Made by a program: the position numbers and the translations under genes. Shown piece after piece: positions 1 to 8,746 of a stretch of DNA of 45,229 bases; the stretch's first letter is position 1, and the number at the start of each line of letters is the position of its first letter. The stretch lies in assembly GCA_017621975.1 (NCBI GenBank), contig JAGARW010000120.1:1-45229 (forward strand), written 5' to 3'. The DNA is from Lachnospiraceae bacterium. Lineage in GTDB: Bacteria > Bacillota > Clostridia > Lachnospirales > Lachnospiraceae. The notes below the pieces were generated by a model. It saw only the letters and a program-made list of their open reading frames with translations, ran no database searches and was not told where the DNA came from.

Positions 1-57
1 AATAGATAATTTGTCGGATGCCGCCCGCCTATTTGCTGTGATAACGCTCACTTCTTC

Positions 58-86
58 TTGCTTTCTTCCCGAAAAAATGATAAAAT
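58..86 (+). promoter_or_regulatory. Sigma-A promoter of the first gene
   Basis: A -35 TTGCTT (58-63) and a -10 TAAAAT (81-86) are separated by 17 bp, with TGA directly before the -10 giving an extended -10. It lies about 40 bp ahead of the GTG start at 125. Seen directly; function inferred. Confidence 0.6.
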
Positions 87-124
87 ATGTTCCGTTATCA
101 GTCATTAAAAATAGGAGGGATATC

Positions 125-601
125 GTGAGTACAGGAAGCATTGTATTGTTATGTATATTAGCGGTTCTCATTGTCGCTATTGTTGTGCTTTATTTTCTTG
201 GAAAAAAGGCGCAGAAAAAGCAGAGTGAACAGCAAGCGCAGATCGAAGCCAATAAGCAGACCGTTTCCATGCTGATTATCGACAAAAAGCGAATGCCGCT
301 GCGGGATTCCGGGCTGCCGCAGTTTGTGATCGACCAGACGCCCAAATATCTGCGCCGTTCCAAGCTGCCGATCGTTAAGGCAAAGGTTGGTCCGCAGGTT
401 ATGTCGCTCGTATGCGACGAAAAGATTTTTGATTCCGTTCCGGTCAGAAAAGAAGTCAAAGCAATGGTCAGCGGCATTTATATCGTCGGCGTCAAAGGAC
501 TGCACGGCAAACCGGTACAGGTACAACAGAAAAAGAAAGGCTTCTTCAAGCGCGCTCTTGAGACTGCGCAGGAAAAAGCAGGTGCAAAACCGCTGAAATA
601 A
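125..601 (+). CDS. Small single-pass membrane protein, unknown function
   Basis: The frame is open further upstream, but the GTG at 125 follows a strong AGGAGGG site at the right distance, giving 158 aa. Residues about 5-25 form one hydrophobic segment, followed by a Lys/Gln-rich stretch typical of a cytoplasmic juxtamembrane region. A compact mixed domain follows and the C-terminus is basic. No catalytic motif is visible and I do not recognise the family with certainty. The most likely topology is a short outside N-terminus and a cytoplasmic domain of about 130 residues. It is a single-gene unit with its own promoter and a strong terminator. The assignment as a gene is secure; the function is unknown. 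Confidence 0.75.
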   Translation: MSTGSIVLLCILAVLIVAIVVLYFLGKKAQKKQSEQQAQIEANKQTVSMLIIDKKRMPLRDSGLPQFVIDQTPKYLRRSKLPIVKAKVGPQVMSLVCDEKIFDSVPVRKEVKAMVSGIYIVGVKGLHGKPVQVQQKKKGFFKRALETAQEKAGAKPLK

Positions 602-641
602 AGAAAAGGATGATCGATCCCATAGGATCGGCTTGTAGGAA

Positions 642-684
642 ACGGGCGGGCGTCTCTTCTCAAAGAAACGCCCGTCCGTTTTTA
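642..684 (+). terminator. Intrinsic terminator
   Basis: A 12-bp GC-rich stem (642-653 with 668-679, one G-U pair) is followed by TTTTTA. It lies 40 bp after the stop codon of the membrane-protein gene. Confidence 0.85.
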
Positions 685-740
685 TGTTATCCTCTGTTTT
701 TTTTTAATCGTTTTTGGCTCCGCGCCGCTGACGCAGACCT

Positions 741-1634
741 TTAATCGGTAAACAGCAGAACCCAGTATTTATTGCTTCTGCCTACGCCTACATATCTGTA
801 ATCCTTTTCCAGAAGCTCCGACTTGTCGCTGCTATCCGATTTCCATTCTTCCAACAGCTTGCCCATATCCGAAGTATTGTTCTTTTGATAGATCATTCCG
901 TACTCGTCAAAGCCGCTGATTCCAAACTGGGAGAAAACGGAGGAATACGACTCGCCGTTTGGACGCGTGCTGGACGCTCTCTCATTGTCGTCCATTTCCA
1001 TTGCCAGCAGTGTCGCCGCTTCTTCCAGAACATCTTCGCGACGGAGTTTTTTCCTGTCCTTATCGTCGCGGTAGCTGTTGATCTTGCTTACGAGCGACTT
1101 CGCGTTTCCGTTATTACTGTCCGCCCTCTGTAGCACTCTGTTGTACTGCGTCTGGTCAAGCCCGTACTTATATGCGCCGGATGAAGACGACGATGTACCG
1201 GAAGACGTATTTGTATTCGTTGGCGCGCAGCCCCTTCTTCCTTCATTCTTTCCAAATAATGTATAATGCAGATATAATTTCTGAGGGTCATTGCCCAATA
1301 CTGCAACGACGTCTTTGTTGTTATTTGCATAATATACCGGATCAAAACCGTTTTCCATAATGCTTGCTACAGACTGCTGCGTAGCAGGAGTAGGGTATGC
1401 CGTAGGCGCTACCGGAAGCCTGCCCTCGTTTTTTCCAAACAGCTTGTAATGCGTATATAAATTCTGTTCATTCGTACCGAAAACCGCTTTGACATCAGGA
1501 TTGCTGTCCGCATAATACACTGCGTCAAAAATCGTTCCGTCGCTCATTTGTTTGGGCGCTGCAAAAGCAGTCATAGACGTTTGCAGCATCACCGCCGCCA
1601 AAAAGCCGATCATAATCCATTTCTTTTTCATCAT
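741..1634 (-). CDS. Secreted CAP (SCP) domain protein with two N-terminal repeats
   Basis: 297 aa. Residues 1-26 are a signal peptide (MKKKW, hydrophobic core, AFA cleavage site). Two 37-residue repeats follow, at about 36-72 and 97-133, each with FD-VYYA-N-DV, LY-HY and FGKNEGR. Next come a Ser/Thr/Gly-rich linker (138-153) and a C-terminal domain (160-297) with CAP/SCP features: an INSYRDD helix, EEAATLLAMEM, RPNGESY, and a terminal YVGVG...YWVLLFTD strand. The usual CAP histidines are not evident, so enzymatic activity is doubtful. No LPXTG or membrane anchor is seen, so it is probably released or wall-associated through the repeats (inference). The ATG at 1634 has AAGGAGGG 7 nt upstream. 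It is monocistronic with its own promoter. Confidence 0.75.
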   Translation of the reverse strand: MMKKKWIMIGFLAAVMLQTSMTAFAAPKQMSDGTIFDAVYYADSNPDVKAVFGTNEQNLYTHYKLFGKNEGRLPVAPTAYPTPATQQSVASIMENGFDPVYYANNNKDVVAVLGNDPQKLYLHYTLFGKNEGRRGCAPTNTNTSSGTSSSSSGAYKYGLDQTQYNRVLQRADSNNGNAKSLVSKINSYRDDKDRKKLRREDVLEEAATLLAMEMDDNERASSTRPNGESYSSVFSQFGISGFDEYGMIYQKNNTSDMGKLLEEWKSDSSDKSELLEKDYRYVGVGRSNKYWVLLFTD

Positions 1635-1682
1635 GTACCACCCTCCTTTTCCATATGACAGACGAGACCGTCTGTTATCTTT

Positions 1683-1711
1683 ATCATATACAATTCCGGT
1701 CCCGCTATCAA
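1683..1711 (-). promoter_or_regulatory. Sigma-A promoter of the CAP-protein gene
   Basis: On the minus strand, TTGATA (1711-1706), 17 bp, TATGAT (1688-1683). The predicted transcript would start near 1676, almost exactly at a perfect 7-bp hairpin (1669-1675 with 1658-1664, GTCT loop), so the mRNA 5' end is probably folded. The hairpin ends just before the Shine-Dalgarno sequence. Confidence 0.7.
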
Positions 1712-1748
1712 TATTTATGGAAAAGTTTAAAGAAAAATTAAAAATTTC

Positions 1749-4700
1749 TCACGATTTCGCTTTTATCAGACTCTTTTTTCCTCTTTTCTTTTTCGGTTTC
1801 CCGTCTTTCGTTTTTTTACAGATCATCAGGTAGAAGGTCGGCAGAAGCAGCAGCGCCAGCAAAGTAGAGGCTGTCAGACCGCCGATGACAACGACCGCCA
1901 TACCCTGCATCATCGCGCCGTTATCGCCCCAGCCGACCGCCATCGGGATCATGGAAAGGATCGTCGTCAGCGTCGTCATCAGGATCGGACGCAGTCTGGA
2001 ACGTCCCGCTTCTACAAGCGCGTCCTCGAGCTTCATGCTCACTCTGTTCTGATTGATCGTATCGACAAGAAGGATTCCGTTATTTACAACCGTACCAACC
2101 AACATCAGGAAGCCGATCAGCGATACCATACTGATCTTGCACTGCGTCAGCATCAGCAGAAAGAACGAACCCGACAGGCTGAACGGAATGCAGAACATAA
2201 CGAGCAGAGAATAACGGATCGATTCAAACTGAATCGCCATGACCATAAATACAAGGAAGACCGCGCTTGCGATCGCTCCGCCGATCGCGCCAAATTCCTC
2301 TCCCATCATTTCGTCCCTTGAGTTTACGCCCTGGGACACATTGCCAGGAAATCTTGTCGAATCGATCTTTTCCTGGATCTCCTCCGACGCCCGGTCCATA
2401 TCCTCCGAGGTCATCGTCGCGGTAACGCTCGTCGTGTACTCGCTGTCCTCGCGCCTGATCGTCTGCGGCGTGTCGGTGTAAACGATATCCGCGATCTGGG
2501 AAAGCGGCACGAGAATACCTTCCGAATTTTTCAGTGAAAGATTCAGCAGCTCTTCCGGCTCTTCATACGTGCCATCCGGGTATTCGACTGTGACCGTATA
2601 ATCCTCTCCGTCGATCGAAAGCTCCGTAACGTCCAGACCGCCGAGCGCCCTCGACACCTCGCTCGCGACCTCCCGCGCCGTAAATCCCATAGCGTCCGCT
2701 TCCATCGGGTCCACCTCGATCTGCGCCTTCGTCTGCGTATCAGACAGATCTGCCTCCACGCTCAGCACGCCGCTCGTATTTCTCATGATCTCTACGAGCA
2801 TATCCGAAGCCTCCTGCAGATCGTCCAGATCGTCCCCGACAAGAACGAATTCCTTGCTGTTTCCGCCGCCTCCTCCCGACATTCCCATCGAAGAGGAAGA
2901 GCTTACCGTGATCTCGCAGCCGTCCGCATAGCCGCGAAGCGCCTGCCCCCATTTATTGACGGTCTCATCCGTATCGGCGTCGTCCGCCAGCTCCACATTG
3001 ATCGATACGCTCGACGAGCTTTCCGAAACCTGCGTGCTGACGCTCTTCGCTTCCGGCTGCTCCTGAAGATACGCTTCAAGACTGACCGCGACCTCATCCA
3101 TCTTTTCGAGCTTCTGACCGGAACGGAACGACGCGCTGACGGACGCCTGTCCTTCATCCGTATTCGACATCAGTTCCGTCTTCAGAAACGGAATCATACA
3201 AACGGACAATACAAAAATCAAAACCGCAACGAGCGCCACCGTCTTTTTCCTGTTCAAAAGCTTACGCAGCAAAGCCGCATACTTGTCGGAAACGACGCCC
3301 AATATTTGATTGACCTTACTTTCCTTCTTTTCGATCGGGCAGAATCTGGAAAAGCACAGCGGCACAAGCGTGATCGCCGAAAACAGCGACGCCGTCAGCG
3401 AAAAGATGATCGTAAAGCCAAGCTGTGAGAACATCTGACCCGACATGCCTTCCAGCAGAGAAAGAGGCAGATATACGACGACCGACGTAACGGTAGACGC
3501 CAGGATCGAAAGGAGCACTACCTTTGTTCCCTCGTACGCCGCCTCGATAAAGCTCATGCCCTCGTCTTTTTTTCGGAAGCACATTTCAATGACGACGATC
3601 GAGTTGTCTACCATCATACCGATGCCGATTACAAGGGCGCTCATCGTAATCATATTGAGGGTATAACCCATATACTTCATCAGGATCAGCGCCACCAGCA
3701 CGGAAACCGGCATCGAGCAGCCGACGATGAAGCTTCCCTTGAAATCTCCGAAAAACAGAAACAGGATCAGCATCGAAAGGATGATCGCGATGACGAGCGT
3801 CTCTGCAACCGAATAAATGGAGTCTACGATCGTCTCGCTGCTGTCATAAGTAATATCAAACTGAACGTCCGGATTCTCGCTCTGCAGCCGCTCGATCGTC
3901 TTCGTTACGTTTTCCGAAAGCGTTACCGCGCTGTCGTCCTGATTTTTCGTAATGGACAGACTGATATTGTCCGTCCCGTTGTAACGGCTCAAGCTGTTCG
4001 AATCGGAATAGCCGTAGCCGACGTAAGCGATATCCCCCAGATGGATCGCCCTGTCGCCAACCGTGATCGGAACGTCTCGCAGCTTTTCTACCGTATCGTA
4101 TTTTACTTCGGTGCTGACCTCTACCGACTGATCTCCATGCGACGCGCTGCCGCTCGGCACGGTAAAATTCACCGCCGTGATCGCCGAAGAGATATCGCTC
4201 ATCGTCAGACCATACTGTGAAAGCGTCTCCGGCGCGATCGAAATGGAAATATACTGCGAATTACCGCCGGATATATCGATGCTCGCCACCTGCGTGATCT
4301 TTTCCAGTTCTTTTTCTACCGTATCTTCTGCAAAATCGAGCAGCGTATCCGTATTTTCCGAGGTCAGGGAAATCCTCATATTCGCCTCGGAATTGTTGTC
4401 CATCGTCAGGATCGAGACTTCGTCCACGTCGTCGGGAAGCTGCATCTTTACCTGTTCCATCTTTTTCTGTACGTCGATGTACATTTCGTCCATATCCGTA
4501 CCGTATTCAAAGGACAGCATAACGACCGATCTTCCTTCTGTGGAATTGGAAGAAATCGAATCCAGACCGGACAGCGTGCCTACGCCGTCTTCTATGACCT
4601 TCGTAACAAGCTCTTCTACATCCTCTGGTCCCGCATCGCTGTAAGGCGCCATAATGACCATCATCGGCATGTTCATTTCCGGCGTCAATTCCAGGTCAAA

Positions 4701-4796
4701 TCCCATGATAGACGAAAATCCATAAATAATCAGCGCCGCAATGCAGACGATCGCCGCCACGGGGCGATGCAGCACTGTTTTTGTCAGTTTATTCAT
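1749..4796 (-). CDS. RND-family efflux transporter (HAE1 / AcrB-like)
   Basis: 1015 aa, full length for a hydrophobe/amphiphile efflux RND protein. Seen: TM1 near residues 12-30, a first periplasmic-type loop starting with the PEMNMPMMVI stretch, a TM2-TM6 block with GMMVDNSIVVIEM in TM4, a second large extracytoplasmic loop with a Gly-rich MGMSGGGGG patch, and a second TM block with VVNNGILLVD in TM10. TM4 keeps only the first of AcrB's two relay aspartates (DN instead of DD) and TM10 has NN where AcrB has Lys. From memory this is common in Gram-positive homologues such as SwrC. The frame opens upstream with an Arg/Lys-rich run, but that lies inside the preceding gene. The ATG at 4796 follows GGAGGG and overlaps the preceding stop by 8 nt, so the two genes are translationally coupled. 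Substrate unknown. Confidence 0.9.
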   Translation of the reverse strand: MNKLTKTVLHRPVAAIVCIAALIIYGFSSIMGFDLELTPEMNMPMMVIMAPYSDAGPEDVEELVTKVIEDGVGTLSGLDSISSNSTEGRSVVMLSFEYGTDMDEMYIDVQKKMEQVKMQLPDDVDEVSILTMDNNSEANMRISLTSENTDTLLDFAEDTVEKELEKITQVASIDISGGNSQYISISIAPETLSQYGLTMSDISSAITAVNFTVPSGSASHGDQSVEVSTEVKYDTVEKLRDVPITVGDRAIHLGDIAYVGYGYSDSNSLSRYNGTDNISLSITKNQDDSAVTLSENVTKTIERLQSENPDVQFDITYDSSETIVDSIYSVAETLVIAIILSMLILFLFFGDFKGSFIVGCSMPVSVLVALILMKYMGYTLNMITMSALVIGIGMMVDNSIVVIEMCFRKKDEGMSFIEAAYEGTKVVLLSILASTVTSVVVYLPLSLLEGMSGQMFSQLGFTIIFSLTASLFSAITLVPLCFSRFCPIEKKESKVNQILGVVSDKYAALLRKLLNRKKTVALVAVLIFVLSVCMIPFLKTELMSNTDEGQASVSASFRSGQKLEKMDEVAVSLEAYLQEQPEAKSVSTQVSESSSSVSINVELADDADTDETVNKWGQALRGYADGCEITVSSSSSMGMSGGGGGNSKEFVLVGDDLDDLQEASDMLVEIMRNTSGVLSVEADLSDTQTKAQIEVDPMEADAMGFTAREVASEVSRALGGLDVTELSIDGEDYTVTVEYPDGTYEEPEELLNLSLKNSEGILVPLSQIADIVYTDTPQTIRREDSEYTTSVTATMTSEDMDRASEEIQEKIDSTRFPGNVSQGVNSRDEMMGEEFGAIGGAIASAVFLVFMVMAIQFESIRYSLLVMFCIPFSLSGSFFLLMLTQCKISMVSLIGFLMLVGTVVNNGILLVDTINQNRVSMKLEDALVEAGRSRLRPILMTTLTTILSMIPMAVGWGDNGAMMQGMAVVVIGGLTASTLLALLLLPTFYLMICKKTKDGKPKKKRGKKSLIKAKS

Positions 4797-6624
4797 TTCC
4801 GCCCTCCTCCGCCGCTTTCGTTTCCGTCTCTGCTTCCGCTCTTCCTGCTTCCGTTTCCGCTTCTGTGCTTTCCGTTTCCGCACTCATCTCTGTCTCAGCG
4901 CCTTCCGTCTCTTCTGATTTCAGAGTTACTTCCGTGCCGTCCTTCAACTGGGAAGACCAGCTTGTAATGACCATCGTATCCTCGGTAACGCCGCTTTTGA
5001 TCTCTACCATATCGTTTTCCGTGATTCCCGTCTGAACGAGCGTTTTTACCGCCTTTCCGTCCTTGATACAGTATACGTATGCGTTTTCATTTTCGTAATA
5101 AACGGCGTTGAGCGGTACGAGCATCGCATTATCCGCGCTGTCCGAGACAAGCGTGATCTTGATCGTCATGCCCGCTTTCAGTCCGTCCGGCTCTACGGCG
5201 ACGGAAGCCTCCGCCTTATACAGACCGCTCGTCTCTTCCACAACGTCGTACAGCTTCGTAATGTAGCCCTCGTATTCCTGATCGTTCTTTGTAAAAGTGA
5301 CCTCCTGTCCTTCCGACAGCGCCGTGTATGTCTTTTCCGGCACATAGAAGACCGCTTTCAGGCTGTCGCTGCTCTCTATTACGTAAGCGTTCATGCCGCT
5401 TGTCGCCATCTCATACTGATTGACTGTCTTGGATTTGACGATACCGGAGACCGGAGCCTTTACTTTCGTATCGTCCAGCGCTTTCTGCGCGCTGTTCACG
5501 CTCGCCTGCGCGCTGCTGATATTGGCTTTCGCGCTTTCCACGTTTGCGTTCGCGCTGATCAGCGAGGAGTTGGAGCTTGCCAGATTGGCGTTGGACTGCG
5601 CGATGATAGTCGCGATCGTATAGTTTTCGTAATCCGCCAGCATCTTTTCCGCCAGCTTCTGGCTATCTTCCGCTTCCAGTACTTTATTCTTCTGGATCTC
5701 CAGATTGATTGCCGCCGTGATCTGACTCGTCAGGGCGGAATCCTTCGAATCGTTCGCGCTCCGCTTGCTGCTGCTTGAGCTGGAAATCGTAGAATCCGCG
5801 GAAGAGATCATGACGTCCAGCGCCGCTACGCTATCCGCGTCCGCCTCCGCCTTTATGTACGCCTCGGCATAATCTCTCGCGTCAGGATCGTCGCCAAGCC
5901 CGGACAGCTCGCCTACGCTGATATACTCGGAAGCCTTGCTCTCCGGATCCGCCGCGTTCAAGATCGTATAATAATTGGTGCGGACCTTTTCCAGACTGCT
6001 CTTATATTTTTTATAATGGTCGATGTCGTCCTTCAGATCGTCGATCTCATCCTCCAGATCGTCGTAGGCGTCCTGCGCGTCGTACAGCGTCTGTTTATCC
6101 AGCTCGCGCAGCTCCTCCGCTTCCTTTAATGCGTATTTTGCGCTCGCTACCTTATTTTCCAGCTCCATCTGATCCGTCTCCACCTTGCCGAGATTCTCCG
6201 TGATCTCCGCCTGCGTATAGATCAGATTCAGCTGCGCCGAAGACGCCGCCGCCTCTGCGGACGAAAGCGTCGCGTTTGCGGAAGTCAGCGTAGCCTGCGC
6301 TTGCTGCAGCGAATTTTCCGCGTCCGTGGGATCGATCTCAAACATCAGATCTCCGGCGCTGACCGTATCTCCTTCTTCAAAATAGGTCGCCGTTACCTGT
6401 CCCGAAGTAAACGGCATGACCGTCGTTTCGCTTCCCGCTTCGATTTCTCCCATATAATCGCTGTATGACTTTACGCTGCCGCGCCCGGGAACAGACGCTT
6501 CTACCTCAAGCGCGCTGACCTCCTGCGCCGGCATCTCTCTTTTGCCGCAGCCGCCCAGCAGCATTGCCAGAATCAGGGCAAATATGCCCGCGGCCGCTTT
6601 TCTCCTCTTCCTCTGTCTTTTCAT
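4789..6624 (-). CDS. Membrane-fusion (HlyD/AcrA-type) lipoprotein of the RND pump
   Basis: 611 aa, long for the family. The ATG at 6624 is chosen because AGGAGGT lies about 10 nt upstream. A signal peptide ends in the lipobox LLGGC with Cys26, so it is a lipoprotein on the outer face of the membrane. Order: N-terminal beta-barrel/lipoyl half near 45-90 (GQVTATYFEEGDTVSAGD), a long alpha-helical hairpin about 100-380 rich in Ala/Ser/Asp/Lys heptads, the second lipoyl half (VKAPVSGIVKSKTVNQYE), then a beta-barrel and membrane-proximal domain to about 565. The last ~45 residues are an acidic Glu/Thr/Ala low-complexity tail. It is the first gene of the efflux operon, divergent from the two-component genes starting at 6919. 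Confidence 0.88.
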   Translation of the reverse strand: MKRQRKRRKAAAGIFALILAMLLGGCGKREMPAQEVSALEVEASVPGRGSVKSYSDYMGEIEAGSETTVMPFTSGQVTATYFEEGDTVSAGDLMFEIDPTDAENSLQQAQATLTSANATLSSAEAAASSAQLNLIYTQAEITENLGKVETDQMELENKVASAKYALKEAEELRELDKQTLYDAQDAYDDLEDEIDDLKDDIDHYKKYKSSLEKVRTNYYTILNAADPESKASEYISVGELSGLGDDPDARDYAEAYIKAEADADSVAALDVMISSADSTISSSSSSKRSANDSKDSALTSQITAAINLEIQKNKVLEAEDSQKLAEKMLADYENYTIATIIAQSNANLASSNSSLISANANVESAKANISSAQASVNSAQKALDDTKVKAPVSGIVKSKTVNQYEMATSGMNAYVIESSDSLKAVFYVPEKTYTALSEGQEVTFTKNDQEYEGYITKLYDVVEETSGLYKAEASVAVEPDGLKAGMTIKITLVSDSADNAMLVPLNAVYYENENAYVYCIKDGKAVKTLVQTGITENDMVEIKSGVTEDTMVITSWSSQLKDGTEVTLKSEETEGAETEMSAETESTEAETEAGRAEAETETKAAEEGGNE

Positions 6625-6735
6625 GTTCCGTCTTACCTCCTGTATCGTCATGCACATCCTGCAATCAGTTTTTCGCTCATGATGATACCGAATGAATTTA
6701 AACTCAAGTTAAACAATTTCCTGTTATTTGCAATT

Positions 6736-6851
6736 TTCACATATTCTTCACATTTTTCTTTTCCCGCGCCGGTTTTCCGCGTTTTCCGTTTACAGGCTTC
6801 ACACATTCTTCACACTTTTTTTATGCAGCGTTTATCTGATTCTGCTATACT
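6736..6851 (+). promoter_or_regulatory. Divergent regulatory region with two TTCACA-N5-TTCACA boxes and an extended -10
   Basis: Two copies of TTCACA-N5-TTCACA occur at 6736-6752 and 6798-6814. The hexamers repeat every 11 bp within a box and the boxes are 62 bp apart. An 11-bp direct repeat is the usual layout for OmpR/PhoB-type dimers. TGC TATACT (6843-6851) is an extended -10 for the response-regulator gene with no good -35; the second box sits just upstream of where a -35 would lie, as expected for an activator-dependent promoter. The first box is on the efflux-operon side. Sites are seen; regulation is inferred. Confidence 0.6.
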
Positions 6852-6918
6852 ACGGATAGCGTCGGTGTACAGGGGCAACACGCTATTAAAATATGATTAC
6901 AAAGGAGTTTGTCAAGAC

Positions 6919-7608
6919 ATGTTTCAGATTTTAGTTGCAGAGGACGATCCTCATACAAGAAAGTTATTTTGTACGATTTTAAAGCATAACGGTTACTCCG
7001 CCGTGCCGGCGGCAAACGGCATGGAAGCGCTCGGTCTGCTCGAACATCATCATATCGATCTTGTCATTCTGGATATTATGATGCCTGGCATGGACGGCTA
7101 TCAGCTCACAAAGGAGCTGCGTTCTTATCAAAGCGATCTTCCTATTATTATGGTAAGCGCAAAATATCTTCCCGAGGACAAACGGAAGGGCTTCCTTTCG
7201 GGAACGGACGATTATATGACGAAGCCGGTCGACGAGGTAGAACTGCTGCTGCGGATCAAGGCGCTCCTGCGGCGCGCCCATATCGCGCATTCCCGTATGC
7301 TGCAGATCGGCGAGGCGATTCTCGACTACGACTCTCTGACCGTGACGCGGCGCGGCGTCTCCATGCAGCTTCCGCAAAAGGAATTTTATTTATTATATCT
7401 TCTTCTGTCCCACACAGATAAGATCTTTACCCGGATGCAGCTTATGGACGAAATCTGGGGACTTGACAGCGAATCGGGGGACAACACGGTTCCCGTCCAT
7501 ATCAACCGGCTCCGCAACCGTTTTTCAGACTGGCAGGATTTCCAGATCGTTACGGTGCGCGGACTCGGCTATAAAGCGGTAAAAGGAGAAACGGAATATG
7601 ATAAGTAA
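6919..7608 (+). CDS. OmpR/PhoB-family response regulator
   Basis: 229 aa. The ATG at 6919 follows AAAGGAG; the longer upstream frame crosses the promoter region and is not used. The receiver domain spans 1-120, with acidic pair D9/D10, phospho-acceptor D52 (LVILDIMMPGMDG), the switch serine in MVSAKY and the conserved Lys in MTKPVDE. The C-terminal winged-helix domain (about 130-225) shows LPQKEFYLLYLL, the recognition-helix region with TVPVHINRLRNR, and the terminal VTVRGLGYKA. It is translated into the overlapping kinase gene (11-nt overlap). Divergent orientation to the RND operon suggests that pump as its target (inference). Confidence 0.93.
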   Translation: MFQILVAEDDPHTRKLFCTILKHNGYSAVPAANGMEALGLLEHHHIDLVILDIMMPGMDGYQLTKELRSYQSDLPIIMVSAKYLPEDKRKGFLSGTDDYMTKPVDEVELLLRIKALLRRAHIAHSRMLQIGEAILDYDSLTVTRRGVSMQLPQKEFYLLYLLLSHTDKIFTRMQLMDEIWGLDSESGDNTVPVHINRLRNRFSDWQDFQIVTVRGLGYKAVKGETEYDK

Positions 7609-8746
7609 AAAAATTTTTCAAAAAGGAGGCGGACTCAGCAAATATACGCTGTTTTTTTCGTTTCTTTCCTTTATAGCGCTTCTTGTCACAAACGTTCTCG
7701 CGTTCATTATCCTGTTTTTTCTGATCGAGCACGGTGTCTTACGCCCGTCGCCGCCCGACGACGCGTCTCCGTTTCCTCATACGGAAAACATTATGTTTCT
7801 GATCCAGAATTTCTTTATCAGTCTGATCCTCGGACTCTGTTCGTCCGGCTTTCTGATCGTTTTTACGGCAAAGCCGATCAAGTCGCTCATTACCGCGATC
7901 AACAAAATGGCGGACGGCGATTTCAGCGTCAGGATCAGCAATACGCACGACAAGATTTTCGGGGCGGTCAACGAAAGCTTCAATAAAATGGCGGACGAGC
8001 TGAGCAGCGTCGAAATGCTGCGAAACGACTTCATCAACGATTTTTCCCATGAATTCAAAACGCCGATCGTTTCCATCCGGGGCTTTTCCAAGCTGCTGCA
8101 GTCGGAAGATTTGACGGAGGAGGAACGGAACGAGTACCTTTCCATTATCATTTCGGAATGCGACCGTCTCTCTTCTCTTTCCACGAATGTTTTGAGCCTT
8201 TCCAAGCTGGAAAACCAAAAGATCGTTTCCAATATGGAAACCTTTTATCTGTCGGAACAGATACGGCAATGCATCCTTTTACTGGAAAGCAAGTGGCATG
8301 AAAAAAATATTTCATTCGATCTTGATCTGGAAAATTTTATCTATCTGGGAAACAAAGAAATGCTTCAGGAGGTGTGGATGAATCTGATCGACAACGCCGT
8401 TAAGTTTTCTCCCAAAAACGGCGCGATCGAAATCGTTCTGCGGCAGGATACGGAGAAGAGACAGGTCTATTTCAGAATCAGGGATTATGGCTGCGGTATT
8501 TCCGAACAAAGCAGAAAACGTATCTTTCAGAAGTTTTATCAGGAGGATGCCTCCCATACGACGCATGGAAACGGTCTTGGGCTTTCCATCGCCGCCAGAG
8601 TCATCGAGCTCCATAACGGCAGCCTTACGCTCGGAGAGCCGCAGGAGGTCGGCGCGGCGTTCGAAATACGTCTGCCGATCCTACAGCTCTACCGGACGCT
8701 GCCCGACGGCTCTTCGCTCGTCAGCTTTCCGCAAAACCGTCCCTAG
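7598..8746 (+). CDS. Two-component sensor histidine kinase
   Basis: 382 aa. Two membrane segments (about 17-43 and 65-90) flank a very short extracytoplasmic loop of about 20 residues, so it probably senses within the membrane or through a partner (inference). HAMP follows at about 90-140, then a HisKA domain with H151 in SHEFKTP. The HATPase_c domain carries an N box (NLIDNAVKFSP), a G1 box (DYGCGIS) and a G2 box (GNGLGLSIA). It is the partner of the regulator immediately upstream. Its 3' end overlaps the convergent DUF1934 gene by 26 bp, with no terminator visible between them. Confidence 0.93.
   Translation: MISKKIFQKGGGLSKYTLFFSFLSFIALLVTNVLAFIILFFLIEHGVLRPSPPDDASPFPHTENIMFLIQNFFISLILGLCSSGFLIVFTAKPIKSLITAINKMADGDFSVRISNTHDKIFGAVNESFNKMADELSSVEMLRNDFINDFSHEFKTPIVSIRGFSKLLQSEDLTEEERNEYLSIIISECDRLSSLSTNVLSLSKLENQKIVSNMETFYLSEQIRQCILLLESKWHEKNISFDLDLENFIYLGNKEMLQEVWMNLIDNAVKFSPKNGAIEIVLRQDTEKRQVYFRIRDYGCGISEQSRKRIFQKFYQEDASHTTHGNGLGLSIAARVIELHNGSLTLGEPQEVGAAFEIRLPILQLYRTLPDGSSLVSFPQNRP

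Noticed and set aside
4797-4883. 29-residue Arg/Lys-rich N-terminal extension of the RND transporter
   Set aside because: It is the alternative frame of the acidic tail of the preceding gene; a well-placed ATG with GGAGGG exists at 4796.
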